From contig CAKOWE010000002.1 in NCBI GenBank assembly GCA_934122235.1, positions 1 to 64,000 on the forward strand: a DNA stretch of 64,000 nt, in the 5' to 3' direction. Below are positions 33,939 to 42,877 of this stretch, piece after piece; position 1 is the stretch's first letter, and every line of letters begins with the position of its first letter. The notes under the pieces were generated by a model that saw nothing but the letters and a program-made list of their open reading frames with translations, ran no database searches and was not told the origin of the DNA. The stretch comes from an uncultured Clostridia bacterium (GTDB lineage: Bacteria > Bacillota > Clostridia > TANB77 > CAG-508). The translations under genes and the position numbers were made by a program.

Positions 33939-34748
33939 TTATTTTAACATAATAATTGCTGTATTTCGTCCTGCTATTTTTCCTTCTTTTCTATATGAAT
34001 GAATTAAATCACAATTACAAACTGTACAAATATTGCTATCTATTATATTTTTCTCTTCTATTCCCATTTCCATTAGAATAGTTTTATTTATTTTTAATGT
34101 ATCTATAAAATATTTTTGTTTCCCTTCTTTTTCTTCTCCCACTTTTATTATATCAACTATATTACTAAATTTATTATAAAATAAATCTTTTACATCATCT
34201 TCTACTTCAAAATGACATTTTCTAATAGTTGGACCTATTGCACAAATTATATTTTTAGGATTACATTTGTAAAACTCAATCATCTTTTCTATTCCTCTTT
34301 TTGCAATTTGTTTTACTGTTCCCTGCCAACCTGAGTGAATATTTCCTATGACTTTTTTTATTGGATCAAATAAATATATAGGTGTACAATCTGCATAAGT
34401 TAAACTTAATATTTTATTTGGATTATTTGTTATAAGTCCATCTACATTTTTATATTCCTCTAAAAAAATACCTGTATTGCCTTCTACTTTTTTTACATTA
34501 TCAGTATGTGTTTGATATGGTCTTATAATGTTTTTATAGTCTATATTTAACTCATTACACATTAATTTATAATTATTAGTTACAATATCTCTTTTAGAAT
34601 CATAATTTGAATTATCCCCGAAGTCTAGTGGTTTTAATGTAAAACAATGCGTTAAAACATCTTCATATTCTAACAATTTTCTAAACTGTATATATTCTAA
34701 TCCATTATTTTTTATATGAACTATATTTTCATTAGATAAATCTTTCAC
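33939..34748 (-). CDS. pgeF: YfiH/LACC1-family purine nucleoside phosphorylase or peptidoglycan editing factor
   Basis: 269 residues starting at GTG behind AGGAAGGA. The three-ligand zinc site is visible: His in PYQTHTDNVK, Cys in LTYADCTPIYL, His in GNIHSGWQGTVKQ. Family members act on purine nucleosides, and in E. coli YfiH keeps L-Ser out of the muropeptide stem. Placed 27 bases downstream of alr and followed by the S66 peptidase, it lies in a run of wall-related genes, which favours the editing role. Confidence 0.88.
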   Translation of the reverse strand: MKDLSNENIVHIKNNGLEYIQFRKLLEYEDVLTHCFTLKPLDFGDNSNYDSKRDIVTNNYKLMCNELNIDYKNIIRPYQTHTDNVKKVEGNTGIFLEEYKNVDGLITNNPNKILSLTYADCTPIYLFDPIKKVIGNIHSGWQGTVKQIAKRGIEKMIEFYKCNPKNIICAIGPTIRKCHFEVEDDVKDLFYNKFSNIVDIIKVGEEKEGKQKYFIDTLKINKTILMEMGIEEKNIIDSNICTVCNCDLIHSYRKEGKIAGRNTAIIMLK

Positions 34749-34775
34749 AGTCTCAATTCCTTCCTACCAAATTTC

Positions 34776-35876
34776 TTAAATTACATATTCTCTCGGTACT
34801 CTGTTTGATATACAACTTAATATTTCATAATTTATTGTATTAGAATCCTTAGCCAATTCTTCTAAAGTTATATTAATATTATCAAATATAACAACTTCAT
34901 CACCAATTTTTACATCTGATATATCAGTTACATCTATCATAAAGCTATCCATACACACACTTCCAACAATAGGTGCAAACCTTCCATTTATATATACTTT
35001 TCCCTTATTGGTAAGTTCTCTTCTGATTCCATCTGCATAGCCTAACGGAACTGTAGCAATAACTGATTTTCTATTAGTTACAAATTTTCTGTTATAACTA
35101 ATAGATGTTCCAATATCTACATTTTTTATAAAAGAAATTTTAGATTTTAGAACAGCGCTTGGTTTTAATTCTATTTTATTTTTCATACTTTCATCTGGAT
35201 AATATCCGTATATGCTTATACCTGGTCTTACTAAATTATAATGTGCTTGTGGATAACATATTATTCCAGCACTGTTACATGTATGCTTATATTTAATCTC
35301 TATATTTTCATTTTTTAACTCATCTAGTACAAAATCAAAATTTTTTATTTGCATATCAGTATACTCTTCTGAAGTATCTGCTGAAGAAAAATGTGCATAA
35401 ACTCCCTCAATATTTATATTGCTTAATTTTTTTAATTGCTTTATAAAATTTAATACATCTTTAGGTTTGACTCCAACTCTCCCCATTCCAGTATCTATTT
35501 CTACATGTACATTAGTTATAACTTTTTTGGCTACAGAATACTCATTTAATTTTTTAGCAAAATCTAATACAGCAACTCCTGGTGTTAAATTATTATCTAC
35601 AATATATGGAATTTCATCTTCTATAGGTTGATTTAATATTACTATTGGCATTTTAAATTCATGTTTTCTTAAATTTACTCCTTCTTCTGTTAAAGCAACT
35701 GCCACTATATTTATATTGTTTTTAAGCAAAGTATCTTTTAATCCAATATCCCCTGTGCCATACGCAGTAGCTTTGATAACAGGCATTATATCTGTACCTT
35801 CTTTCAATTTTGATTTTATACTTTTTAAATTAAAATCTATTGCTGATAAATCCACATACATTTTGGTTGCGCGCAT
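34776..35876 (-). CDS. alr: Alanine racemase
   Basis: 366 residues. PLP-binding Lys in MPVIKATAYGTGD near residue 33 (family motif VKADAYGHG, with A-T and T variants here), the N-terminal TIM barrel, GRVGVKP, the conserved Tyr in TSISYNRKF in the C-terminal domain, and MIDVTD near the end. Makes D-alanine for the cell wall. Starts 29 bases after the addB stop. GAGGAGG before ATG. Confidence 0.94.
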   Translation of the reverse strand: MRATKMYVDLSAIDFNLKSIKSKLKEGTDIMPVIKATAYGTGDIGLKDTLLKNNINIVAVALTEEGVNLRKHEFKMPIVILNQPIEDEIPYIVDNNLTPGVAVLDFAKKLNEYSVAKKVITNVHVEIDTGMGRVGVKPKDVLNFIKQLKKLSNINIEGVYAHFSSADTSEEYTDMQIKNFDFVLDELKNENIEIKYKHTCNSAGIICYPQAHYNLVRPGISIYGYYPDESMKNKIELKPSAVLKSKISFIKNVDIGTSISYNRKFVTNRKSVIATVPLGYADGIRRELTNKGKVYINGRFAPIVGSVCMDSFMIDVTDISDVKIGDEVVIFDNINITLEELAKDSNTINYEILSCISNRVPREYVI

Positions 35877-35905
35877 TAATTATTCCTCCTCTAAAATATG
35901 CTTTA

Positions 35906-38900
35906 CTACTGTTTCATCTTTTCCATACATTCATCTTTAGATATACTTCCTATATATTCATATTCATTTTTACTTGTATCAAATTTGCATATTGATTTAT
36001 AAGCACAATATGAACATGGTGTATTTTTAGTTTTAGAATCGTAACAAGGTTTTATATCTATTTTTCCACTTAAAATTTCTTTTGAAATTCTTTTTATTAA
36101 TCTATTTATATATTTTTGCATATTTTCAAAATCTTCTTTTGTAGCTACACTCGACCTATTTGGGCTTATATTTCCATCTTTATCTATGTATACCGGTAAA
36201 ATATTTGAATACCCTTTTTCTAGTTTATTATCCATTGATTTTATTATATTAATATCTGCTAAAATCAAGCCTTTCATTTTAAATTGTTTTTTTATTTCTT
36301 CTTCAATCTCATACTCTGTCAAATTTCTATCATTTTTTATAAATGGCTCTATCAAGTTAAAGTATAAAACCCCTGCCGGTAATACATCTTCTATTCTTGT
36401 AATTGCATCCATATAAGTAAGTAACTGTATTTGCAAGCCTGCTACAACTTGATTTAATTCTATATTTTTAGCAGATGATTTATAATCTATTATTCTTATG
36501 TATTTTCCATCTTTCATTTTACCTATATCTACCCTATCTATTTTTCCTGTTATTTCAATTTTCTTTCCATTTTCTAACTGTAAAACTATTGGGGGATATT
36601 CTCCTCCATTTGAAAAAGACATTTCATTACCTAAAACTTCAAAACTGCTTATTGATAGTTGATATACAATATACTCTATAGACTGAATTATTACTTTTTT
36701 TAGTTTATTTGTTAATACAACGAATTTAGGTGTACTTGTAAATATATAATTTTTTTTCAAATTTAATTTTTCTTCTATTATTTTATTAACTATTTGTTTA
36801 ATATCTTCTTTAGTTAAACTTTTTATACTTGTTTCTTTTGATTTTACCGTATCAAAAAATTCATCAATAACTTCATGCATGAACGATCCTGTATCAATAG
36901 ATTGGATTTTTTGGGTTTCCTTTTCTGCTATGTTTAATCCATATTTTAAATAAAATGAAAATGGACATTTTTTATACTGCTCTAGTCTTGACACACTTGT
37001 TTTTAAAGTATTTCCATACATTCTCTCTATATACTTTTTTTCTATTACATTTGCTTTGTTAGTATATTCTAATCCTTCAACAGCATTTTTTAGTTTGCCA
37101 TTCCAATTTTCTTTTTGCTTATATAAATTATATATATTAAACCATATATCATCAATTTCTTCACCATCATTATATGCTCTAATTTTATTTAATAATTCAT
37201 CAAACGTATTTGATTCTGTTACAAGTTCTGCTTCACTTAAAACCACATCACTTGTTTGAATTAAATTAGGATTTATTTTTCTTATTTTAGATACTATGAT
37301 TGACGGTCTTAAAGACTTTGATTCTCTATCAGTTGATGAATATGACAAAAATAATTTTTCTTCTGCTGTTGTAAAAGCTTTATATATATTAAATTGTTCT
37401 TCATACAATTGTTCCTTTGTACCTTTTGCCATTTCTATGTCATTTTGTTTTAAAACATTTCTATCATTATCATTTAAAAAACCTTCATCTTTATTTACGC
37501 TTGGAAAAACACCATCATTTAACCCTATAATAAATATTGCTTTTACATTATGACTTCTTGACCTATCTACATCACCTACAATTACTTGATCCAAAGTAGC
37601 TGGAATGCTTTTTAAACTACTATTTAAGAAACCAACTTTTAATAATTCTCTATAATTATCAAATGTAATTATTTCATCACCAAATAATAAAACCAATTCA
37701 TCCAATAAATTTATCACTAAACTTAAGCTTGCATTATATTCATTTGCCATATCTATTTTATTTATTGCTTGTAGATAGTTTATTTTTTTATCTATATTTT
37801 CCAAAACATCATTTTTTACTAAAAATTCATATAATTCTTTAGTAATTTCCTTTACTGTCTTATTTTTACCAATATTATTCTTAAATTTCATCAATGGTTT
37901 TATTATTTCTTTTCTTAAATTATTAAATTCTTCAATTTCATCTTCTAATCCATATTTCCAATCTTGTTCATACCATTTTTTTCCTTTTATACCATACTTT
38001 ATACAATAGTTTTCTAATTTAAATATATCATCTTTTTTTAAGTTTAAAAAGCCTGTCTTTATATAATTAAATACACTTTCATAAGACCAATTATTAGCAA
38101 AAATATCCATTATAGACAACACATATTTTATTAAAACATTTTGACTTAAATCTTTTTCCTCATCCATAAATACTGGTATTTTGTATTTATTAAAAATTGC
38201 TTTTATTAAAGAAGAATATGTATCAATATTTTTTGTTATAATTGCAATATCTTTATATCTTAAAGAATTATTTTTTACTAATTTAGTTATCTCTTTTGCA
38301 ATTTGTTCTACTTCCGAGTAAGGATTTTTTGCCAAAAATAATTTGATATCTTCATTTTTATCAGCATATTTTTCATATTTCAAACTATATATGTTTTTTT
38401 CTAGATGCATTAATTCTATACTTTTAAATCTCTTAGGTTCCGTTAATTTTATATCATCTAAAATTTCTACGTTGGCTTTTTTAGCACACTCTAATAGCTT
38501 TATTGCAGTTATTTTATTTGAATAAAAAATATCTGTATCTATAAATATTGGTTCTTCAATTATGTCTGTACAAACTGTAACATTTACTTCTTTAGCTACT
38601 CTTAGCAAGCTTTCTATAAGTATATATTCTTGTTTTGTGAAACCTGCAAACTCATCTATATATATTACTGCATTTTTAAACATATCGCTTTTTTCTATTT
38701 TAGTAGCTAATAAAGTTAGCACATCATCTTCATCTATATAATTATTTTTCAAACTTTCTTCATATAAACCATATATTAAATTTATATCATTTAACTTAGC
38801 TAACAAATATCTATCATCTATACTTTTGGTCACTTCTTTTAAATTTTCTACACCTATATTATGTTTTTTTAAATCTTTAAACGTTCTTAATATAACATCT

Positions 38901-39241
38901 ATATTTTCATCTGTATTTCCTAAAAATTTCAAATTCTTTTTTTGTTTTTTTAATATAGTATATACAAGCATAGCTTTGCCAGCCTTTGTTAGATGTATAT
39001 TGTTTACCCCTCCTACTTCTGTAAATATTCTATCAGCCATACGATTAAAAGTAATTACTTCTGCATTTATAACACTTTTCTTCTTCAATGTATCTAATAA
39101 TCTTTTTTCTGCTGTAAAAGAAAATTGCTCTGGAGTTATAATATATATTGGGTTTATTTTATCTATATTATCTTTTATCTTGTTAAAACAATACTGGCTT
39201 TTTCCTGTACCAGCCTTGCCATATATTAATCGTAACCCCAT
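35906..39241 (-). CDS. addB: AddB, helicase-nuclease subunit B
   Basis: 1111 residues, near the length of clostridial AddB. Walker A GKAGTGKSQ at residues 8-15 of the N-terminal helicase-like part, and a C-terminal PD-(D/E)xK nuclease domain (GKIDRVDIGKMKDGKYIRIIDYKS) bracketed by the four Cys of an iron-sulfur staple (one in YKKCPFSFYLKYG, three in CYDSKTKNTPCSYCAYKSIC). With AddA it resects double-strand breaks to Chi-like sites. The addA gene normally directly downstream is missing here; alr follows instead. Confidence 0.93.
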   Translation of the reverse strand: MGLRLIYGKAGTGKSQYCFNKIKDNIDKINPIYIITPEQFSFTAEKRLLDTLKKKSVINAEVITFNRMADRIFTEVGGVNNIHLTKAGKAMLVYTILKKQKKNLKFLGNTDENIDVILRTFKDLKKHNIGVENLKEVTKSIDDRYLLAKLNDINLIYGLYEESLKNNYIDEDDVLTLLATKIEKSDMFKNAVIYIDEFAGFTKQEYILIESLLRVAKEVNVTVCTDIIEEPIFIDTDIFYSNKITAIKLLECAKKANVEILDDIKLTEPKRFKSIELMHLEKNIYSLKYEKYADKNEDIKLFLAKNPYSEVEQIAKEITKLVKNNSLRYKDIAIITKNIDTYSSLIKAIFNKYKIPVFMDEEKDLSQNVLIKYVLSIMDIFANNWSYESVFNYIKTGFLNLKKDDIFKLENYCIKYGIKGKKWYEQDWKYGLEDEIEEFNNLRKEIIKPLMKFKNNIGKNKTVKEITKELYEFLVKNDVLENIDKKINYLQAINKIDMANEYNASLSLVINLLDELVLLFGDEIITFDNYRELLKVGFLNSSLKSIPATLDQVIVGDVDRSRSHNVKAIFIIGLNDGVFPSVNKDEGFLNDNDRNVLKQNDIEMAKGTKEQLYEEQFNIYKAFTTAEEKLFLSYSSTDRESKSLRPSIIVSKIRKINPNLIQTSDVVLSEAELVTESNTFDELLNKIRAYNDGEEIDDIWFNIYNLYKQKENWNGKLKNAVEGLEYTNKANVIEKKYIERMYGNTLKTSVSRLEQYKKCPFSFYLKYGLNIAEKETQKIQSIDTGSFMHEVIDEFFDTVKSKETSIKSLTKEDIKQIVNKIIEEKLNLKKNYIFTSTPKFVVLTNKLKKVIIQSIEYIVYQLSISSFEVLGNEMSFSNGGEYPPIVLQLENGKKIEITGKIDRVDIGKMKDGKYIRIIDYKSSAKNIELNQVVAGLQIQLLTYMDAITRIEDVLPAGVLYFNLIEPFIKNDRNLTEYEIEEEIKKQFKMKGLILADINIIKSMDNKLEKGYSNILPVYIDKDGNISPNRSSVATKEDFENMQKYINRLIKRISKEILSGKIDIKPCYDSKTKNTPCSYCAYKSICKFDTSKNEYEYIGSISKDECMEKMKQ

Positions 39242-39421
39242 AGTAACCTCCCTTTCTACGTTTTATTCCTTCAAATATTATATAAATTTTTTACATTTTA
39301 ATCAATATAAAATACAATTATTTGTTAATAAATTAAATCAAATATATTTTGCTTTCTTTTACTTGTAATTGTATTTTGTTTATGCTATACTTCAATTATA
39401 ATTAGCAAGGAGGATTATTTT

Positions 39422-39976
39422 ATGGTATATGTTATTATTGCAATCGTTGTCATATTAATTATAGCTATTATTAGTACATATAATAGTTTAGTTACTTTAA
39501 GACAAAAAGTTAAAAATTCTTGGAGTCAAATCGATGTTCAACTTCAAAGAAGATTTGATTTAATTCCTAACTTAATTGAAACAGTAAAAGGCTACATGCA
39601 ACACGAAAGTGAAGTTTTAGAAAAAGTTACAGCTTTACGTTCTTCATGGGCAAATGCAACAACTGTTTCAGAAAAATCAAATTTAGATAATCAACTTTCT
39701 GGTGCATTAAAAACAATTATGGCAGTTTCTGAAAGCTATCCTGACTTGAAAGCTAATCAAAACTTCTCTGAATTACAAAATGAATTAAGAGACACAGAAG
39801 ACAAAATCTCAGCTTCTCGTCAGTTCTACAATAATACAGTAACAAACTATAACACAAAAATAGAAATTTTCCCTTCTAATATAATTGCTGGTATGTTTGG
39901 ATTTAAACCAGAAGATTTATTTGAAGTAGATACAAATGATGCTAGAAAAAATGTAAAAGTTGATTTTAACAAATAA
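39422..39976 (+). CDS. lemA: LemA family protein
   Basis: 184 residues. One N-terminal membrane helix (VIIAIVVILIIAIIS) with a short outside start, then the long alpha-helical bundle with the family segments WSQIDVQLQRRFDLIPNLIETVKGYM and FYNNTVTNYNTKIEIFPSNIIAGMFGF. Function unclear across the family; often next to HtpX-type proteases, which are absent here. Monocistronic with its own terminator. Confidence 0.94.
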   Translation: MVYVIIAIVVILIIAIISTYNSLVTLRQKVKNSWSQIDVQLQRRFDLIPNLIETVKGYMQHESEVLEKVTALRSSWANATTVSEKSNLDNQLSGALKTIMAVSESYPDLKANQNFSELQNELRDTEDKISASRQFYNNTVTNYNTKIEIFPSNIIAGMFGFKPEDLFEVDTNDARKNVKVDFNK

Positions 39977-39998
39977 TGTAATATAAGGCATGTAATTA

Positions 39999-40024
39999 AA
40001 GACACTACTTCGTAGTGTCTTTAT
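39999..40024 (+). terminator. Terminator of lemA
   Basis: AAAGACACTAC-TTC-GTAGTGTCTTTAT: an 11-base-pair stem ending in a T-rich run. Confidence 0.85.
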
Positions 40025-40132
40025 AATAATAATTTTTTAGAATATTTATTTTAATTTAAATTAGTTCTTAATACATAGTTACTTTATATTAATCATATAT
40101 ATTTAAAAACAAAAATAAAAGGAGATTCACAA

Positions 40133-41617
40133 ATGTATTCGGATATAAACTATTTAAAAGAATTTGTGTATGACACAAAACTTAAAGAACTTGGTGTTTT
40201 TTCTAAACAATATTTTAGTAGTATTCTTTATAGTATATACAAAGATAGTTCAGAAGATAACTTATTTTGTTTTACTTTTGGAGATTTTAATAAACTTAAT
40301 CAAATTAATAAAAAACACTCTTTTAAAACCGGAGATTCTGCTTTAAAATCTTCATTAGAACTAATGAGAAAACATCTACCACCTGATACTATAATTGCAA
40401 GAATAGCTGGAGATGAATTTTGCTTTTTAACTCCAAATGCTCACAAAAAGGATATGGATAAAATATTTAGTTCTATTAATGAAAGTTTAATTGCAAACAG
40501 AGAAAACAATTATGGATTAACTATAACAACCAGTTCTTTAGATTCTAGCCTTTATGGTAGTTTTGATGATATGCATGCACTAACAGAATTAGATGTAACT
40601 CGTCAAAAAAAATTAAATCATAAAAAGCAATTCAAAAACAACGAAGAATTATTAACAGATTCTATTTATAACGGCTTATCTAATTACTTTGCTTATTATA
40701 GATTAGAGTCCAAAACACTACCAAAGCAATATTTTGCAACATTAAAAAGTAGTATCATAAATCTTATGATTCACAATTTAGAAACTCCAGATGAATCTAT
40801 GTTGCTTAATATGGAATTACTAAAAAGTTCTTCAGGAGAAGCCGATTTAGAATTTAATCATCTAGAAATTGAACCCCAATTAGCTACAGCTTTTCATAAT
40901 TCGATAACAAGTAATGCAGATTTACCACCAGAAAGTAACAATGAATTTAATAAACTTTTTAAATTTTTAATAACAGATCCTTTAACAGGTCAAGTATCTA
41001 AAAAGTTTTTTGATATGGCCATATTACCAATATTTAAAGATAGTAAAACAGATCCTGTATCGATTAGATTATTTGACTTAACTCATTTAAAACTTTCAAA
41101 TGATATCATTGGTCATAATAAAACAGACGAAAAAATAAGCGAACTATATAAAAACTTGGTTTCTCAAATACAAGCTGAAAATTCTACTGCTAAGTACTTA
41201 TCTAGTGCTGGAAATTGTGGTCTTTTATTGATTGAAAATGCTACTTCTACAATTCCAGAAAACAAAATTAACGAATTTCTAAAAGTATCATTAGCTAGTC
41301 AAAGAATTTTAAGTTTAACAACTACTAGTAAAACTTGTACTCCTTCCGAAATATCAGAAACAATTACTCAACTTGAATCAGAAGCAAAACGCGTCAAGGA
41401 AGAACAAAAACTGCAAAAAATTAGTCAAAAAGGAACAATTATACCTTTACAATTAGCTCTAGGAGATAGTATAAACCTATATAAGAAAATTACAGATAAT
41501 CCATATTTAATGAAAAATAAGCAAGCATTTGTAATAAAAATATTTGAAACATTAAACCAAGTTTTACAAGAACAATTTCCTGAACAAAGTCAAAATCCTT
41601 TTTACGATGAAAAATAG
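40133..41617 (+). CDS. Protein with two GGDEF-like domains, second degenerate
   Basis: 494 residues, no membrane segment. The first domain (residues ~40-160) has FGDFNKLNQIN as the phosphate/Mg site and the signature AGDEF at 92-96, a variant of GGDEF. A second GGDEF-like domain (~280-410) begins with LITDPLTGQVSKKFF and DLTHLKLSNDIIGH but has SSAGNCG where the signature should be, so it should be inactive. Thus it is either a cyclic-di-GMP synthase with a regulatory second domain or a fully non-catalytic nucleotide sensor. No EAL or sensor domain is present. AAAGGAG before ATG. Confidence 0.75.
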   Translation: MYSDINYLKEFVYDTKLKELGVFSKQYFSSILYSIYKDSSEDNLFCFTFGDFNKLNQINKKHSFKTGDSALKSSLELMRKHLPPDTIIARIAGDEFCFLTPNAHKKDMDKIFSSINESLIANRENNYGLTITTSSLDSSLYGSFDDMHALTELDVTRQKKLNHKKQFKNNEELLTDSIYNGLSNYFAYYRLESKTLPKQYFATLKSSIINLMIHNLETPDESMLLNMELLKSSSGEADLEFNHLEIEPQLATAFHNSITSNADLPPESNNEFNKLFKFLITDPLTGQVSKKFFDMAILPIFKDSKTDPVSIRLFDLTHLKLSNDIIGHNKTDEKISELYKNLVSQIQAENSTAKYLSSAGNCGLLLIENATSTIPENKINEFLKVSLASQRILSLTTTSKTCTPSEISETITQLESEAKRVKEEQKLQKISQKGTIIPLQLALGDSINLYKKITDNPYLMKNKQAFVIKIFETLNQVLQEQFPEQSQNPFYDEK

Positions 41618-41619
41618 AA

Positions 41620-41660
41620 AATAAATGGCAAGTAAACTAATTTACTTGCCATTTATTTCA
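41620..41660. terminator. Terminator shared by GGDEF gene and tatD
   Basis: AAATGGCAAGTAAA-CTAA-TTTACTTGCCATTTATTT. The right arm contains the tatD stop codon and last codons, so the hairpin overlaps coding sequence. Confidence 0.75.
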
Positions 41661-42421
41661 AATACTTCACATGCATTGTTATATGTAGTTAGCTCAATAT
41701 CTTCATTTTTTAATTCCTTTATATCTGCAATCTTTTGTACAATATATTTCAAATTACTAGAATTATTTCTTGTGCCTCTTACTGGCTCTGGTGATAAATA
41801 TGGTGAATCAGTCTCTAGCAGCATTTTATTTATAGGTATATATTTTATTACTTCATTTGCATTCTTTGAATTTTTAAATGTTACAGGTCCTGCTATAGAT
41901 ATATAAAACCCAAGTTTTATAGCTTCTTTTACTAATTCTACATTTAGTGGACAACAGTGAAACACACCCTTCTTATTACAGGTTATTTTATTTTTTAAAA
42001 CATCAATTGTATCCATTACCGCTTCTCTTGTATGAATTACTATTGGCTTGTTTAATTCATTCGCAATTTTTATTTGTTCAATAAAAAACTCTTGCTGTTG
42101 TTGTTTATTTTCCTTATTCCAATAATAATCTAACCCAATTTCTCCTATTGCTACTACTTTTTTATTATTTTTTGCCATATCATATATTTTTTGTAAATCT
42201 TCTAATTTTAAATCTTCAAAATCATTAGGTGAAATACCACAAGTAGCATAAATAAAATCATATTTTTTAGACAACTCAATTGCTTTTCTAGAACCTTCTA
42301 AACTATACCCTGCACTAATTATTTTTTCTACTCCTTTATTATGTATTTCTTTTATTAAATTATCTCTATCTAAATCAAATTTTTCATCATCATAATGTGC
42401 ATGTGAATCAAAAACTCTCAT
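41642..42421 (-). CDS. tatD: TatD family metal-dependent hydrolase (DNase)
   Basis: 259 residues. Metal ligands are visible: FDSHAHYDD at the N-terminus (HxH), the Glu in AIGEIGLDYYW, His in IVIHTREA, His in GVFHCCP and the Asp in LLETDSPYLSP. TatD enzymes are 3'-5' exonucleases linked to DNA repair and RNA quality control. Often near rsmA and metG; here acpS is upstream with a 16-base gap. Confidence 0.93.
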   Translation of the reverse strand: MRVFDSHAHYDDEKFDLDRDNLIKEIHNKGVEKIISAGYSLEGSRKAIELSKKYDFIYATCGISPNDFEDLKLEDLQKIYDMAKNNKKVVAIGEIGLDYYWNKENKQQQQEFFIEQIKIANELNKPIVIHTREAVMDTIDVLKNKITCNKKGVFHCCPLNVELVKEAIKLGFYISIAGPVTFKNSKNANEVIKYIPINKMLLETDSPYLSPEPVRGTRNNSSNLKYIVQKIADIKELKNEDIELTTYNNACEVFEINGK

Positions 42422-42437
42422 AAAATACCTCCCTATC

Positions 42438-42803
42438 TTATTGTATTATAAACGCTGTAGCTATAGCATATTCCTTACAATGTGATATGGATATTTCACA
42501 TTGCATATCAAATTTTTTATTTATAAAATTAACTCTAGGCTTTCCACATTCATCATTTATTATTTCTACATCAGTCCAAGTTATAGCAAACTTGTTAGAT
42601 AATGTTTCTGATATAGCCTTAAATATGGCCTCTTTTGCTGCAAATCTTCCGGCATAATGTTGATACTTTGCATTTCTTTTATTTTCACAATACTCAATTT
42701 CTTTTGTGGTATATATTTTTTTTAAAAATATTTCCTTTTTATCTTCTATTGATTTTTTTATTCTATCTATTTCAATTATATCTGTACCGCACAAAATTTT
42801 CAT
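42438..42803 (-). CDS. acpS: Holo-[acyl-carrier-protein] synthase
   Basis: 121 residues, the AcpS length. Mg-binding Asp in GTDIIEIDRI and Glu in AGRFAAKEAIFKAI, plus SISHCKEYAIATA at the C-terminus. It moves the phosphopantetheine arm of CoA to apo-ACP. RBS AGGAG before ATG; operon with tatD. Confidence 0.93.
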   Translation of the reverse strand: MKILCGTDIIEIDRIKKSIEDKKEIFLKKIYTTKEIEYCENKRNAKYQHYAGRFAAKEAIFKAISETLSNKFAITWTDVEIINDECGKPRVNFINKKFDMQCEISISHCKEYAIATAFIIQ

Positions 42804-42830
42804 ATTAACTATATACTCCTCTATTTTATT

Positions 42831-42860
42831 AAAGCGTAATCCAATAGAATTACGCTTTTT
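42831..42860. terminator. Terminator-like hairpin between PMT gene and acpS
   Basis: AAAGCGTAAT and ATTACGCTTT pair around a short loop. The better T-run is on the plus strand (TTTTTG), although both flanking genes run leftward, so on the minus strand it may terminate only weakly and let acpS be partly cotranscribed. Confidence 0.6.
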
Positions 42861-42877
42861 GTATTATTCATAACATT

